Below are positions 1-5,845 of a stretch of DNA of 5,845 nt, one piece after another. This DNA comes from Actinomycetota bacterium. Lineage in GTDB: Bacteria; Actinomycetota; Actinomycetes; Mycobacteriales; Mycobacteriaceae. Location of the stretch: contig SYAA01000285.1 of the NCBI GenBank assembly GCA_005789055.1, positions 1-5,845 on the forward strand, in the 5' to 3' direction. The stretch's first letter is position 1, and every line of letters begins with the position of its first letter. The translations under genes were made by a program, and so were the position numbers. A model generated the notes under the pieces. It did not search any database. It saw nothing but the letters and a program-made list of their open reading frames with translations, and was not told where the DNA came from.

Positions 1-968
1 AACAGCACCGCCGCGGCCCACTTGGACGTCAGCGCCTGGTTGAAAATTGCCGCCACCCCGCCGCCGGCCGCCGATACTCCGTCGGCGTCTTGCACCGCGA
101 ACAGGAAGGACAGCAGGAGAATCCAGCCGCCGATTGCCGAGTAGAAGATCGATCGCCAGATGCCCTTTGCCGCGGAATCGGCGGCACTGCGGGTTTCCTC
201 GGACAGGTGGGCTGAGGCGTCATAGCCGGTGATCGTGTACTGGGTGAGGATCGCCGAGATCGGCAGAACGAAGAGCAGCCAGCCCCACCCGGAGGTGGAT
301 CCACCGAACATGCCGCTGTTGTTGACGGTCCGGGCGAAGACTTCCCCGACGGTGGCGTGGCGCTCCGGAACCAGGAAGAGGATCGCGATCACCGCTGCCG
401 CACCGGCCACATGCCACCACACCGAGATGTTGTTGATCACGGCAAGCAGGTGGCTGGAAAAGATGTTGATGACCGCCACCACCACCAGGATGATCAGAAA
501 CATCGCGAACACCCGCCGCAGGCTGTAGCCCGCCAACCAGTCTTCGCTGAGCGTGCCCAGGGTGAGATCCAGGAATGTCGCGCTGCCGTAGGACACCGAC
601 GCCAGGATCGCGATCAGCCCGACGAGGTTCAGCCAGCCGGTGTAGTAGCCGGCCTTCGGTCCGCCGAGTTTGGCCGCCCACCAGTAGATTCCACCGGAGG
701 TGGGGAACGCCGACACCAACTCCGACATGCAGAAGCCGACCAGCAGGATGAACCCCGCAAAGATCGGCCAGCCCCACGCGATCGCCGCCGGCCCGCCGTT
801 GTTCCAGCCCAGGCCGAACGATGAGAAGCAGCCCGCCAGGATCGAGATGATCGAGAACGAGATGGCGAAGTTGTTGAACCCCGACCAGGAGCGGTCGAGT
901 TCCTGGGCGTAACCCAGTCGGGCGAGATGGCGTTCGTCATCGTCGAGCAGTTCGTGGCCCTCGGGCAT
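1..968 (-). CDS. Amino acid/amine permease, APC superfamily (partial, C-terminus beyond left edge)
   Basis: Inner-membrane transporter of the APC superfamily, probably the amino acid/choline transporter group that includes GABA and choline permeases; it likely imports an amine or amino acid. The frame reads without a stop from ATG at 968 to the window edge, giving 322 residues of an expected 500 or so. A charged cytosolic N-terminus (residues 1-20) leads to the family signature GYAQELDRSWSGFNNFAISF (19-38). Hydrophobic membrane segments follow at about 34-52, 62-84, 108-132, 152-172, 180-200, 228-247 and 271-291. The motif SELVSAFPTSGGIYWWAA (82-99) and the later GYDASAHLSEETRSA (248-262) are hallmarks of this group. 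An AGGAGA ribosome site (975-980) sits 6 nt from the ATG and fixes the start. It is divergent from the glnA4 operon and may share its control region, which suggests it supplies the operon's substrate. Substrate specificity cannot be read from sequence. Confidence 0.9.
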   Translation of the reverse strand, partial: MPEGHELLDDDERHLARLGYAQELDRSWSGFNNFAISFSIISILAGCFSSFGLGWNNGGPAAIAWGWPIFAGFILLVGFCMSELVSAFPTSGGIYWWAAKLGGPKAGYYTGWLNLVGLIAILASVSYGSATFLDLTLGTLSEDWLAGYSLRRVFAMFLIILVVVAVINIFSSHLLAVINNISVWWHVAGAAAVIAILFLVPERHATVGEVFARTVNNSGMFGGSTSGWGWLLFVLPISAILTQYTITGYDASAHLSEETRSAADSAAKGIWRSIFYSAIGGWILLLSFLFAVQDADGVSAAGGGVAAIFNQALTSKWAAAVL

Positions 969-993
969 GGTAGGTCTCCTTCGCCGGACTCGA

Positions 994-1066
994 TGCGAGC
1001 GCAATAGGACAAACTCCGTGCGAGCGTGGTAGGACGATATGCCGGTTAGGGGCTTAGCGTCCTACC
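994..1066. promoter_or_regulatory. Candidate operator: TAGGAC direct repeat plus 39-bp imperfect dyad
   Basis: Two copies of TGCGAGCGnnnTAGGAC lie at 994-1010 and 1019-1035, 14 of 17 positions identical and 25 bp apart. The second copy runs into an inverted repeat: GGTAGGACGATATG (1028-1041) pairs with the complement of 1053-1066 at 12 of 14 positions, the outer 9 bp being perfect, with an 11-nt centre. Three TAGGAC cores thus sit between the divergent starts, 59 bp or less from one and 77 bp or more from the other. This is what a repressor or activator site controlling both directions would look like. The regulator is not encoded in the window and I do not recognise the motif as a known operator. 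Confidence 0.5.
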
Positions 1067-1130
1067 TTTTCCCGTGTCGGTTGTGTAAACCTTGGAGCCG
1101 ACCGCGCACGGTCTGCCATTACGTTCACTC

Positions 1131-1138
1131 GGAGGGAG
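1131..1138 (+). promoter_or_regulatory. Ribosome binding site deciding the glnA4 start
   Basis: GGAGGGAG lies with its GGAGGG core ending 7 nt before GTG at 1144. No comparable site precedes the in-frame ATG at 1039, so the GTG is the preferred start. Confidence 0.8.
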
Positions 1139-1143
1139 TACTC

Positions 1144-2529
1144 GTGGCAACGCAGAACACCGCGGGCCGTCGGCACGGGTTGCTGACGCCCGGGGAGTTG
1201 GAGCGGCTGATGGCCGCCGGCGAGATCGACACGGTGATCGTCGGGTTCGCCGACATGCAGGGCAGGCTTGTCGGCAAACGGGTCTCGGCCCGGTTGTTCG
1301 CCGAGGAGGTCGCCGCGCACGGCGCGGAGTGCTGTAACTATCTGCTCGCCACCGACGTGGAGATGAACACCGTCGATGGATACCGGATGTCGAGTTGGGA
1401 GTCCGGCTACGGCGACATGGTGATGGCGCCCGACATCAGTACTCTGCGGATGATTCCGTGGCTGCCCGGAACAGCCCTGGTGATGGCGGATCTGAAGTGG
1501 GCAATCGGTGATCCGGTGATCGTCGCGCCGCGGCACATCCTGCGCACCCAACTCGACCGACTGGCCAAGCGCGGCCTGGCTGCCTTCGTCGGCACCGAGT
1601 TGGAGTTCATGGTCTTCGAGGACACCTACCGCGAGGCCTGGGCGGCCGGCTACCACGGATTGCGCAAAGCCAGCGACTACAACATCGACTATGCCATCGG
1701 TGCCTCGACGCGCCTGGAGCCGCTGCTCCGCGATATCCGCCTGGGCATGGACGGCGCCGGCATGTATTGCGAAGGCGTCAAGGGCGAGTGCAATGCCGGC
1801 CAGCAGGAGATCTCCTTCCGTTACGACGACGCCCTGGTTACCTGTGACAACCACACGATCTACAAGAACGGCGCCAAGGAGATCGCCGACCAGCACGGCA
1901 AAGCACTGACCTTCATGGCCAAGTTCGACGAGCGCGAGGGCAACAGCTGTCATATCCATATTTCGTTGCGGAGCACCGATGGCGCCGCTGTCCTCGCCGA
2001 CGCATCCGATTCATTGGGCATGTCCTCGCTGTTCCGCAGCTTCATTGCCGGACAGCTCGCCACCATGCGCGAGCTCACTCTGTTTAGTGCCCCGAATATC
2101 AACTCCTACAAACGATTCGCTACCGGAAGCTTTGCCCCGACCGCGATCGCGTGGGGCGTGGACAACCGGACGTGTGCGCTACGGGTCGTCGGCGCGGGCC
2201 ATTCAATGAGAATGGAGTCCCGCACCGCCGGCGGTGACGTCAACCAGTATCTGGCGGTGGCCGCGCTGATCGCCGGTGGACTGCACGGCATCGACCAGGG
2301 GATGAAGCTTCCCGAGCCGTGCACGGGCAACGCCTACGCCGGCGGCGCGCCGCGGTTGCCGACCACGCTGGCCGAGGCGGCCGGGTTATTCGAACACTCG
2401 CCGGTGGCGCGCGAGGCGTTCGGGGACGAGGTCGTCGAGCACTACCTCAACAATGCACGGGTCGAACTCGCCGCGTTCAATTCGGCAGTCACCGACTGGG
2501 AGCGGGTGCGTGGTTTTGAGCGCTTCTGA
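1144..2529 (+). CDS. glnA4: Glutamine synthetase-like gamma-glutamylamide synthetase (GlnA4 family)
   Basis: Cytoplasmic ATP-dependent ligase of the glutamine synthetase I fold, expected to join glutamate to an amine and not to ammonia. The protein is 461 residues from GTG 1144; the frame stays open up to ATG 1039, but that extension looks non-coding and overlaps the candidate operator. The beta-grasp domain has FADMQGRLVGKR (35-46). The catalytic domain shows GTELEF (150-155; metal Glu152/Glu154), GECNAGQQE (214-222; metal Glu215/Glu222), NSCHIHISL (267-275; His270), NSYKRF (320-325; Arg324), the region WGVDNRTCALR (337-347; Arg342) and MESR (357-360; Glu358, Arg360). By my alignment the position of ammonium-site Glu327 is Phe330 (GSFAPT), and the NLYDLP adenylylation motif is absent. 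Sequence and length agree closely with M. tuberculosis GlnA4 (Rv2860c) from memory. S. coelicolor GlnA4 makes gamma-glutamylethanolamide. It is first in the four-gene operon. Confidence 0.93.
   Translation: MATQNTAGRRHGLLTPGELERLMAAGEIDTVIVGFADMQGRLVGKRVSARLFAEEVAAHGAECCNYLLATDVEMNTVDGYRMSSWESGYGDMVMAPDISTLRMIPWLPGTALVMADLKWAIGDPVIVAPRHILRTQLDRLAKRGLAAFVGTELEFMVFEDTYREAWAAGYHGLRKASDYNIDYAIGASTRLEPLLRDIRLGMDGAGMYCEGVKGECNAGQQEISFRYDDALVTCDNHTIYKNGAKEIADQHGKALTFMAKFDEREGNSCHIHISLRSTDGAAVLADASDSLGMSSLFRSFIAGQLATMRELTLFSAPNINSYKRFATGSFAPTAIAWGVDNRTCALRVVGAGHSMRMESRTAGGDVNQYLAVAALIAGGLHGIDQGMKLPEPCTGNAYAGGAPRLPTTLAEAAGLFEHSPVAREAFGDEVVEHYLNNARVELAAFNSAVTDWERVRGFERF
2498..2502 (+). promoter_or_regulatory. 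Ribosome binding site inside glnA4 for the hydrolase gene
   Basis: GGGAG within the last codons of glnA4 sits 7 nt before GTG at 2510. It supports that start over the in-frame ATG at 2453, which would overlap glnA4 by 77 nt, and over the TTG at 2516. Confidence 0.6.
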
Positions 2530-3286
2530 CGCGGCGGGCAGCCTTCCGGTCATCGGCCTGACCACCTACTTGCAACAGGCGCAGACCGGAGCGTGGGATG
2601 TCCCAGCCGCTTTCCTGCACAAGAGCTACCTGGATGCGGTCACCACGGCCGGTGGGATCACCGTGCTGCTGCCACCTCAGCCCGTCGATGTCGGCATCGC
2701 CGCGCGGGTGCTGGACGGCCTCGACGGGCTGGTCCTTACCGGCGGCCGTGACGTCGATCCCGCCGCCTACAACAACGAGCCGCACCCGGCCACCGATGAG
2801 CCGGCCGTTGACCGCGACGCCTGGGAGTTCGCACTACTCGGTGTGGCGTTGCGGCGCGGCATGCCGGTGCTGGGCATCTGCCGCGGGGCACAGGTGCTCA
2901 ATGTGGCCCTGGGGGGCAGCCTGCACCAACATCTGCCGGACCTGCTCGGCCACGCTGGTCACCAACGGGGCAATGCGGTGTTTGCCACCTCCACAGTGCG
3001 GACCGTTGAGGGCAGCCGATTGGGACGTTTGATTGGCGCGAGCGCGACGGTGCAGTGCTACCACCACCAGGGCATCGACCGGATCGGTGAGGGGCTGATC
3101 GTCAGCGCCCGCGATACCGACGGCCTCGTCGAGGCTGTCGAGTTGGCCGGGGATGATTTCGTCGTCGCCGTGCAGTGGCATCCCGAGGAAGCTTCGGAGG
3201 ATCTGCGGTTGTTCACCGGGCTCGTCGAGGCTGCCCGAAATTTCGTGACAGCTCGGACCTATTCGAAAGGAGGCGTGAGATCGTGA
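2510..3286 (+). CDS. Class I glutamine amidotransferase-type gamma-glutamyl hydrolase (PuuD-like, peptidase C26)
   Basis: Cytoplasmic hydrolase predicted to cleave the gamma-glutamyl amide formed by the upstream synthetase, returning glutamate and releasing the oxidised amine. It has 258 residues, the usual size for this family (E. coli PuuD is about 254). Visible motifs in order are VIGLTTY (14-20), GLVLTGGRDVDPAAY (73-87), the nucleophile elbow LGICRG with Cys124 (121-126) followed by QVLNVALGGSLHQHLPD, YHHQ (184-187), and the catalytic pair His224/Glu226 in VQWHPEE (221-227). All triad residues are present, so it should be active. No synthetase domain is fused, so it acts as a stand-alone hydrolase. 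It starts at GTG 2510, overlapping the glnA4 end by 20 nt, which implies translational coupling. The orthologue in M. tuberculosis is Rv2859c from memory. The exact amide substrate is unknown. Confidence 0.92.
   Translation: MVLSASDAAGSLPVIGLTTYLQQAQTGAWDVPAAFLHKSYLDAVTTAGGITVLLPPQPVDVGIAARVLDGLDGLVLTGGRDVDPAAYNNEPHPATDEPAVDRDAWEFALLGVALRRGMPVLGICRGAQVLNVALGGSLHQHLPDLLGHAGHQRGNAVFATSTVRTVEGSRLGRLIGASATVQCYHHQGIDRIGEGLIVSARDTDGLVEAVELAGDDFVVAVQWHPEEASEDLRLFTGLVEAARNFVTARTYSKGGVRS
3266..3273 (+). promoter_or_regulatory. Ribosome binding site deciding the aldehyde dehydrogenase start
   Basis: AAAGGAGG, a near-perfect anti-16S match, ends 9 nt before GTG at 3283. It favours this start over the in-frame ATG at 3175, which would overlap the hydrolase gene by 112 nt. 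Confidence 0.8.
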
Positions 3287-4650
3287 CCACCACGGAATTG
3301 ATCAATCCCGCCACCGAGCAGGTGCTGCGCACCGTCGAACTATTGGACACCGCCGATGTCGACGACGCCATCGCTCGGGCAAAGGTCGCCCAGAAAGCCT
3401 GGGCCGCACACGCTCCAGGCGAACGTGCGGCCGCCTTGCGTTCCTTCGCCGCAATCGTCGATGCCCATGTGAGTGAACTGGCGGCACTGGAAGTCGCTAA
3501 CTCAGGGCACCCCATCGGCGCGGCCGAGTGGGAGGCCGGTCATGTCCGCGACGTATTGCAGTTTTATGCGGGCGCACCGGAACGGTTGTCCGGCAAGCAG
3601 ATTCCCGTCGCGGGTGGCCTCGACGTCACGTTCAACGAGCCGATAGGCATCATCGGGGTGATCACCCCGTGGAACTTCCCTATGCCCATCGCGTCGTGGG
3701 GATTCGCACCGGCGTTGGCCGCCGGTAACGCCGTGGTGCTCAAACCTGCCGAGTTGACTCCGCTGACTTCCATCCGTCTCGGCGAATTGGCGGTGGAAGC
3801 GGGCCTGCCAGCGGATTTGTTTCAGGTGCTGCCCGGCAGGGGAGCGGTGGTGGGCGAGCGACTGATCACTCATCCGGATGTTCGCAAGCTGGTCTTCACC
3901 GGCTCCACCGAGGTCGGCGTGCGCGTGATGGCAGGAGCCGCGCAGCAGGTCAAGCGGGTGACCCTGGAACTCGGTGGAAAGAGCGCGAACATCATCTTCG
4001 ATGATTGTGATCTGGAACGCGCGGCGGCCACTGCACCCAATGGCGTGTTTGACAATGCCGGTCAGGACTGCTGTGCGCGTAGCCGGATCCTTGTGCAGCG
4101 CAACATTTTTGATCGGTTTATGGAGTTGTTCGAACCGGCGGTCAAAGCTGTGATCGTTGGTGATCCCAGTGCCCGCGACACCGAGATGGGGCCACTGGTG
4201 TCTCGCAAGCAGTTCGATTCGGTGGCCGGGTACGTTCCCGATGACGCACCCGTCGCCTTCCGGGGATCGGCGCCGCCTGGGCCCGGCTACTGGTTCCCGC
4301 CGACGGTCCTGACCCCGCAGCGGCAGGACCGCACCGTCACGGAGGAGATCTTTGGCCCGGTCGTCGTCGTCTTGCCGTTCGAGGATGAATCCGACGCCAT
4401 CGCCTTGGCCAATGACACCGATTACGGACTGTCGGGGTCGATCTGGACCGACAACCTGTCGCGCGCGCTGCGGGTGGCGCGCGGCGTCGAAGCAGGTAAT
4501 CTCAGCGTCAATTCGCACTCCTCGGTGCGTTTCAACACCCCGTTCGGCGGGTTCAAGCAGTCCGGTCTGGGCCGTGAACTCGGACCGGATGCACCATTGC
4601 ATTTCACCGAGACCAAGAACGTTTTCTTCGCCGTAGAGGAGGCGCCGTGA
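3283..4650 (+). CDS. aldC: NAD(P)-dependent aldehyde dehydrogenase (AldC/PuuC-like)
   Basis: Cytoplasmic ALDH-superfamily enzyme that oxidises an aldehyde to a carboxylate; in this operon the likely substrate is a gamma-glutamylated amino-aldehyde. It has 455 residues from GTG 3283. Motifs in order: TPWNFP (128-133; oxyanion Asn131), VLKPAE (152-157; cofactor Lys154), FTGSTEVG (205-212), catalytic base Glu229 in LELGGKS (228-234), nucleophile Cys263 in GQDCCA (260-265), EEIFGPV (354-360; ribose-binding Glu355), and the C-terminal [12 protein letters not shown] (421-432). It is shorter than the usual 480-500 residues. Part of this lies between about 307 and 340, where the stretch before the GYWFPPTVL strand is compressed. 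Start and preceding stop overlap as GTGA (3283-3286). It resembles M. tuberculosis AldC (Rv2858c), which from memory is similarly short. Substrate is inferred from context only. Confidence 0.93.
   Translation: MTTTELINPATEQVLRTVELLDTADVDDAIARAKVAQKAWAAHAPGERAAALRSFAAIVDAHVSELAALEVANSGHPIGAAEWEAGHVRDVLQFYAGAPERLSGKQIPVAGGLDVTFNEPIGIIGVITPWNFPMPIASWGFAPALAAGNAVVLKPAELTPLTSIRLGELAVEAGLPADLFQVLPGRGAVVGERLITHPDVRKLVFTGSTEVGVRVMAGAAQQVKRVTLELGGKSANIIFDDCDLERAAATAPNGVFDNAGQDCCARSRILVQRNIFDRFMELFEPAVKAVIVGDPSARDTEMGPLVSRKQFDSVAGYVPDDAPVAFRGSAPPGPGYWFPPTVLTPQRQDRTVTEEIFGPVVVVLPFEDESDAIALANDTDYGLSGSIWTDNLSRALRVARGVEAGNLSVNSHSSVRFNTPFGGFKQSGLGRELGPDAPLHFTETKNVFFAVEEAP
4635..4642 (+). promoter_or_regulatory. 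Ribosome binding site for the SDR gene, short spacer
   Basis: AGAGGAGG lies inside the end of the aldehyde dehydrogenase gene, only 4 nt before GTG at 4647. The spacing is tighter than usual, but the GTGA stop/start overlap allows coupled translation from the upstream gene. Confidence 0.6.
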
Positions 4651-5429
4651 CGCCGGTTGATCTCACCGCACGTCTGGCCGGGAAGGTGGCCGTGATCACC
4701 GGCGCCGCGAGTGGAATCGGACTGGCGGCAGCCCGGCGAATGAGCGCCGAGGGTGCCACCATCGTGGTCGGCGATATCGACCCCGCCAGCGGCGGAGCAG
4801 TTGCCGAAGAGCTCGGCGGGCTGTTCGTCGCCGTCGACGTCGCCGACGAAGCCGCAGTGGACACCCTGTTCGACACCGCCGCGGCCACCTATGGCGCGGT
4901 GGACATCGCGTTCAACAACGCCGGCATCTCCCCACCCGAGGACGACCTGATCGAGACCACCGGTCTGCCGGCCTGGCAGCGGGTGCAGGACGTCAACCTC
5001 ACGAGCGTGTATCTGTGCTGCCGGGCGGCGCTGCGACACATGGTGCCGGCCGGACGGGGTTCGATCATCAACACCGCGTCCTTTGTGGCCGTGATGGGCT
5101 CGGCCACCTCGCAGATCTCCTACACCGCGTCCAAGGGTGGCGTCCTGGCGATGTCGCGCGAACTCGGTGTGCAATTCGCGCGGCAGGGGATCCGGGTGAA
5201 CGCGCTGTGCCCGGGCCCGGTGAACACTGCGCTGCTGCAGGAGCTGTTCGCCAAGGACCCCGAGCGTGCGGCGCGGAGGCTGGTGCACATCCCGCTCGGC
5301 CGGTTCGCTGAGCCCGAGGAGCTGGCCGCCGCGGTGGCATTCCTGGCCAGTGACGACGCCTCGTTCATCACCGCCTCCACCTTCCTGGTCGATGGCGGAA
5401 TCAGCTCGGCCTACGTGACCCCGCTGTAG
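4647..5429 (+). CDS. Classical short-chain dehydrogenase/reductase, NAD-type
   Basis: Cytoplasmic NAD-dependent oxidoreductase of the classical SDR family, 260 residues, acting on an alcohol/ketone or alcohol/aldehyde pair. The Rossmann motif TGAASGIG is at 18-25. Asp43 at the end of the second strand (VVGDID) points to NAD(H) over NADP(H). NNAG is at 90-93, with the active-site set Asn117, Ser145, Tyr159 and Lys163 (YTASK), then the CPG turn (188-190) and a typical C-terminal LVDGG (247-251). All catalytic residues are present. It is last in the operon, overlapping the upstream stop as GTGA (4647-4650). From memory the orthologue is M. tuberculosis Rv2857c. The Puu route of E. coli has no SDR, so its role here is open; oxidation of a gamma-glutamylated amino-alcohol ahead of the aldehyde dehydrogenase is a reasonable guess. 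SDR substrates cannot be read from sequence. Confidence 0.92.
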   Translation: MTPVDLTARLAGKVAVITGAASGIGLAAARRMSAEGATIVVGDIDPASGGAVAEELGGLFVAVDVADEAAVDTLFDTAAATYGAVDIAFNNAGISPPEDDLIETTGLPAWQRVQDVNLTSVYLCCRAALRHMVPAGRGSIINTASFVAVMGSATSQISYTASKGGVLAMSRELGVQFARQGIRVNALCPGPVNTALLQELFAKDPERAARRLVHIPLGRFAEPEELAAAVAFLASDDASFITASTFLVDGGISSAYVTPL

Positions 5430-5444
5430 CACTCCGATTGGCCG

Positions 5445-5460
5445 CGCCGGGTTGCCGGCG
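5445..5460. terminator. Possible GC hairpin between convergent genes
   Basis: CGCCGG (5445-5450) and CCGGCG (5455-5460) form a 6-bp all-GC stem with a 4-nt loop in the 46-bp gap between the SDR and sigma-factor stops. There is no T-tract on either side. Mycobacterial terminators often lack one, but such a short stem also arises easily in GC-rich DNA. Confidence 0.22.
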
Positions 5461-5475
5461 GCGAACGCGGTGGTG

Positions 5476-5845
5476 TTAGCCGGTGAGGTCGTCGCGGCGG
5501 GCGGCGGCGATCAGATCCTCACGGGCCCTGGCCACCCGCGATCGGATGGTGCCCAGCGGGCATCCGCACACCTCGGCCGCCTCCGCATAGGACAGGCCCA
5601 GCACCTGGGTGAGTATCAGCGCGTCGCGGCGGTCGGGGTCCAGACCATCAAGCAGCATCCGGACCTCAACGATGTCCTCGAAGCGCACCGCCCCGTGGCG
5701 GGCGTCGAGGATGCCTTCGAGATCGACGTTGCCGGTGCAGCGGGGCCGGGCCTGGTTGCGGCGGATCTGGTCGACGACTACGCGGCGGGCGATCGAGAGC
5801 AGCCAGGTTCGCGCCGAGGATCGGCCGGCGAACCGGGGCAGTGCG
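5476..5845 (-). CDS. sigC: ECF RNA polymerase sigma factor, SigC-like (partial, N-terminus beyond right edge)
   Basis: C-terminal 122 residues of a group IV (ECF) sigma factor that redirects RNA polymerase to a specific promoter set. The frame is open from the right edge to TAA at 5476-5478. Fragment residues 1-31 hold the end of sigma domain 2 (regions 2.3-2.4: [19 protein letters not shown], 3-21). A linker (about 32-54) follows. Domain 4 (about 55-115) contains the region 4.2 helix-turn-helix [20 protein letters not shown] (82-101) and SRVARARE (102-109). The resemblance to M. tuberculosis SigC (Rv2069), including the DDLTG C-terminus, is very close from memory. No SnoaL-like C-terminal extension is present. 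It converges on the glnA4 operon, so it is not part of it. No anti-sigma gene lies downstream within the window. About 60 or more N-terminal residues are missing beyond the edge. Confidence 0.88.
   Translation of the reverse strand, partial: ALPRFAGRSSARTWLLSIARRVVVDQIRRNQARPRCTGNVDLEGILDARHGAVRFEDIVEVRMLLDGLDPDRRDALILTQVLGLSYAEAAEVCGCPLGTIRSRVARAREDLIAAARRDDLTG

Larger units (their letters stand above)
969..1143. promoter_or_regulatory. Divergent intergenic control region between permease and glnA4
   Basis: This 175-bp gap separates two divergent start codons and must hold both promoters. Its permease-proximal half carries a direct repeat and a dyad, described separately. I found no pair of -35/-10 hexamers with good spacing on the plus strand; TAGCGT (1055-1060), TACCTT (1063-1068) and TACGTT (1120-1125) are isolated -10-like words. 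On the minus strand TATCGT (1039-1034) is a possible -10 but lacks a convincing -35. The promoters are therefore inferred from gene layout and not located. Confidence 0.6.

Noticed and set aside
1000..1030. Possible SigC-type promoter, CGCAAT (1000-1005) and CGTGGT (1025-1030) with a 19-nt spacer
   Set aside because: It nearly fits the degenerate SigC consensus I remember (SSSAAT, 16-20 nt, CGTSSS), but the last base fails and so loose a pattern recurs by chance in GC-rich DNA.
1081..1096. GTAAAC (1085-1090) as part of a GlnR nitrogen-control box
   Set aside because: The second half-site at the expected spacing is missing, so nitrogen regulation by GlnR cannot be claimed here.
1081..1125. 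Possible glnA4 promoter (TTGTGT or TTGGAG with TACGTT at 1120-1125)
   Set aside because: Spacings of 33 and 22 nt are too long, and the transcript would start inside the ribosome binding site.
1039..1143. In-frame N-terminal extension of glnA4 from ATG 1039 (35 extra residues)
   Set aside because: It has no ribosome site, does not resemble the start of GlnA4 proteins, and overlaps the dyad. GTG 1144 has a strong GGAGGG and gives the family's usual length.
1054..1959. Antisense open frame of 301 codons opposite glnA4
   Set aside because: Shadow of the GlnA4 reading frame; its composition is low-information and no domain is visible.
3502..4602. Long antisense open frame (366 codons) opposite the aldehyde dehydrogenase
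   Set aside because: The plus strand encodes an intact ALDH with every motif. Long antisense frames are expected from G/C third-position bias, and the translation shows no recognisable domain.
4422..5432. Antisense open frame of 336 codons opposite the SDR and ALDH end
   Set aside because: It is rich in Arg, Gly and His with no family motifs, and lies wholly opposite well-supported coding sequence.

Overview
The window looks like chromosomal DNA from a mycobacterium, probably an environmental Mycolicibacterium-type species. It is GC-rich with strong G/C third-position bias. All four genes of the central operon start with GTG. The central block matches, from memory, the M. tuberculosis order glnA4 (Rv2860c), Rv2859c, aldC (Rv2858c), Rv2857c, and the gene at the right edge closely resembles mycobacterial SigC.

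Layout. Positions 1-968 (minus strand) hold the N-terminal 322 residues of an APC-superfamily amino acid/amine permease that runs off the left edge. A 175-bp divergent intergenic region (969-1143) carries a direct repeat and an imperfect 39-bp dyad that could be an operator shared by both directions. Positions 1144-5429 (plus strand) form a tight four-gene operon: a glutamine synthetase-like gamma-glutamylamide synthetase (GlnA4), a class I glutamine-amidotransferase-type gamma-glutamyl hydrolase (PuuD-like), an aldehyde dehydrogenase (AldC/PuuC-like) and a classical NAD-type short-chain dehydrogenase. The genes overlap by 20, 4 and 4 nt. After a 46-bp convergent gap, positions 5476-5845 (minus strand) hold the C-terminal 122 residues of an ECF sigma factor resembling SigC, cut by the right edge.

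How the genes fit together. The set resembles the gamma-glutamylated (Puu) route for amine catabolism: import an amine, ligate it to glutamate with ATP, oxidise the side chain, then cleave the gamma-glutamyl amide to recycle glutamate and release an amino acid. The FAD amine oxidoreductase (PuuB) is missing from the visible operon and an NAD-type SDR is present instead. That composition would suit an amino-alcohol such as ethanolamine: gamma-glutamyl-alcohol oxidised by the SDR, aldehyde oxidised by the ALDH, and gamma-glutamylglycine hydrolysed. This substrate is an inference. Known support is that Streptomyces coelicolor GlnA4 is a gamma-glutamylethanolamide synthetase. The synthetase here keeps the metal- and ATP-site residues but appears to have Phe where true glutamine synthetases have the ammonium-deprotonating Glu327.

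No RNA genes, mobile elements, CRISPR arrays or phage genes were seen.
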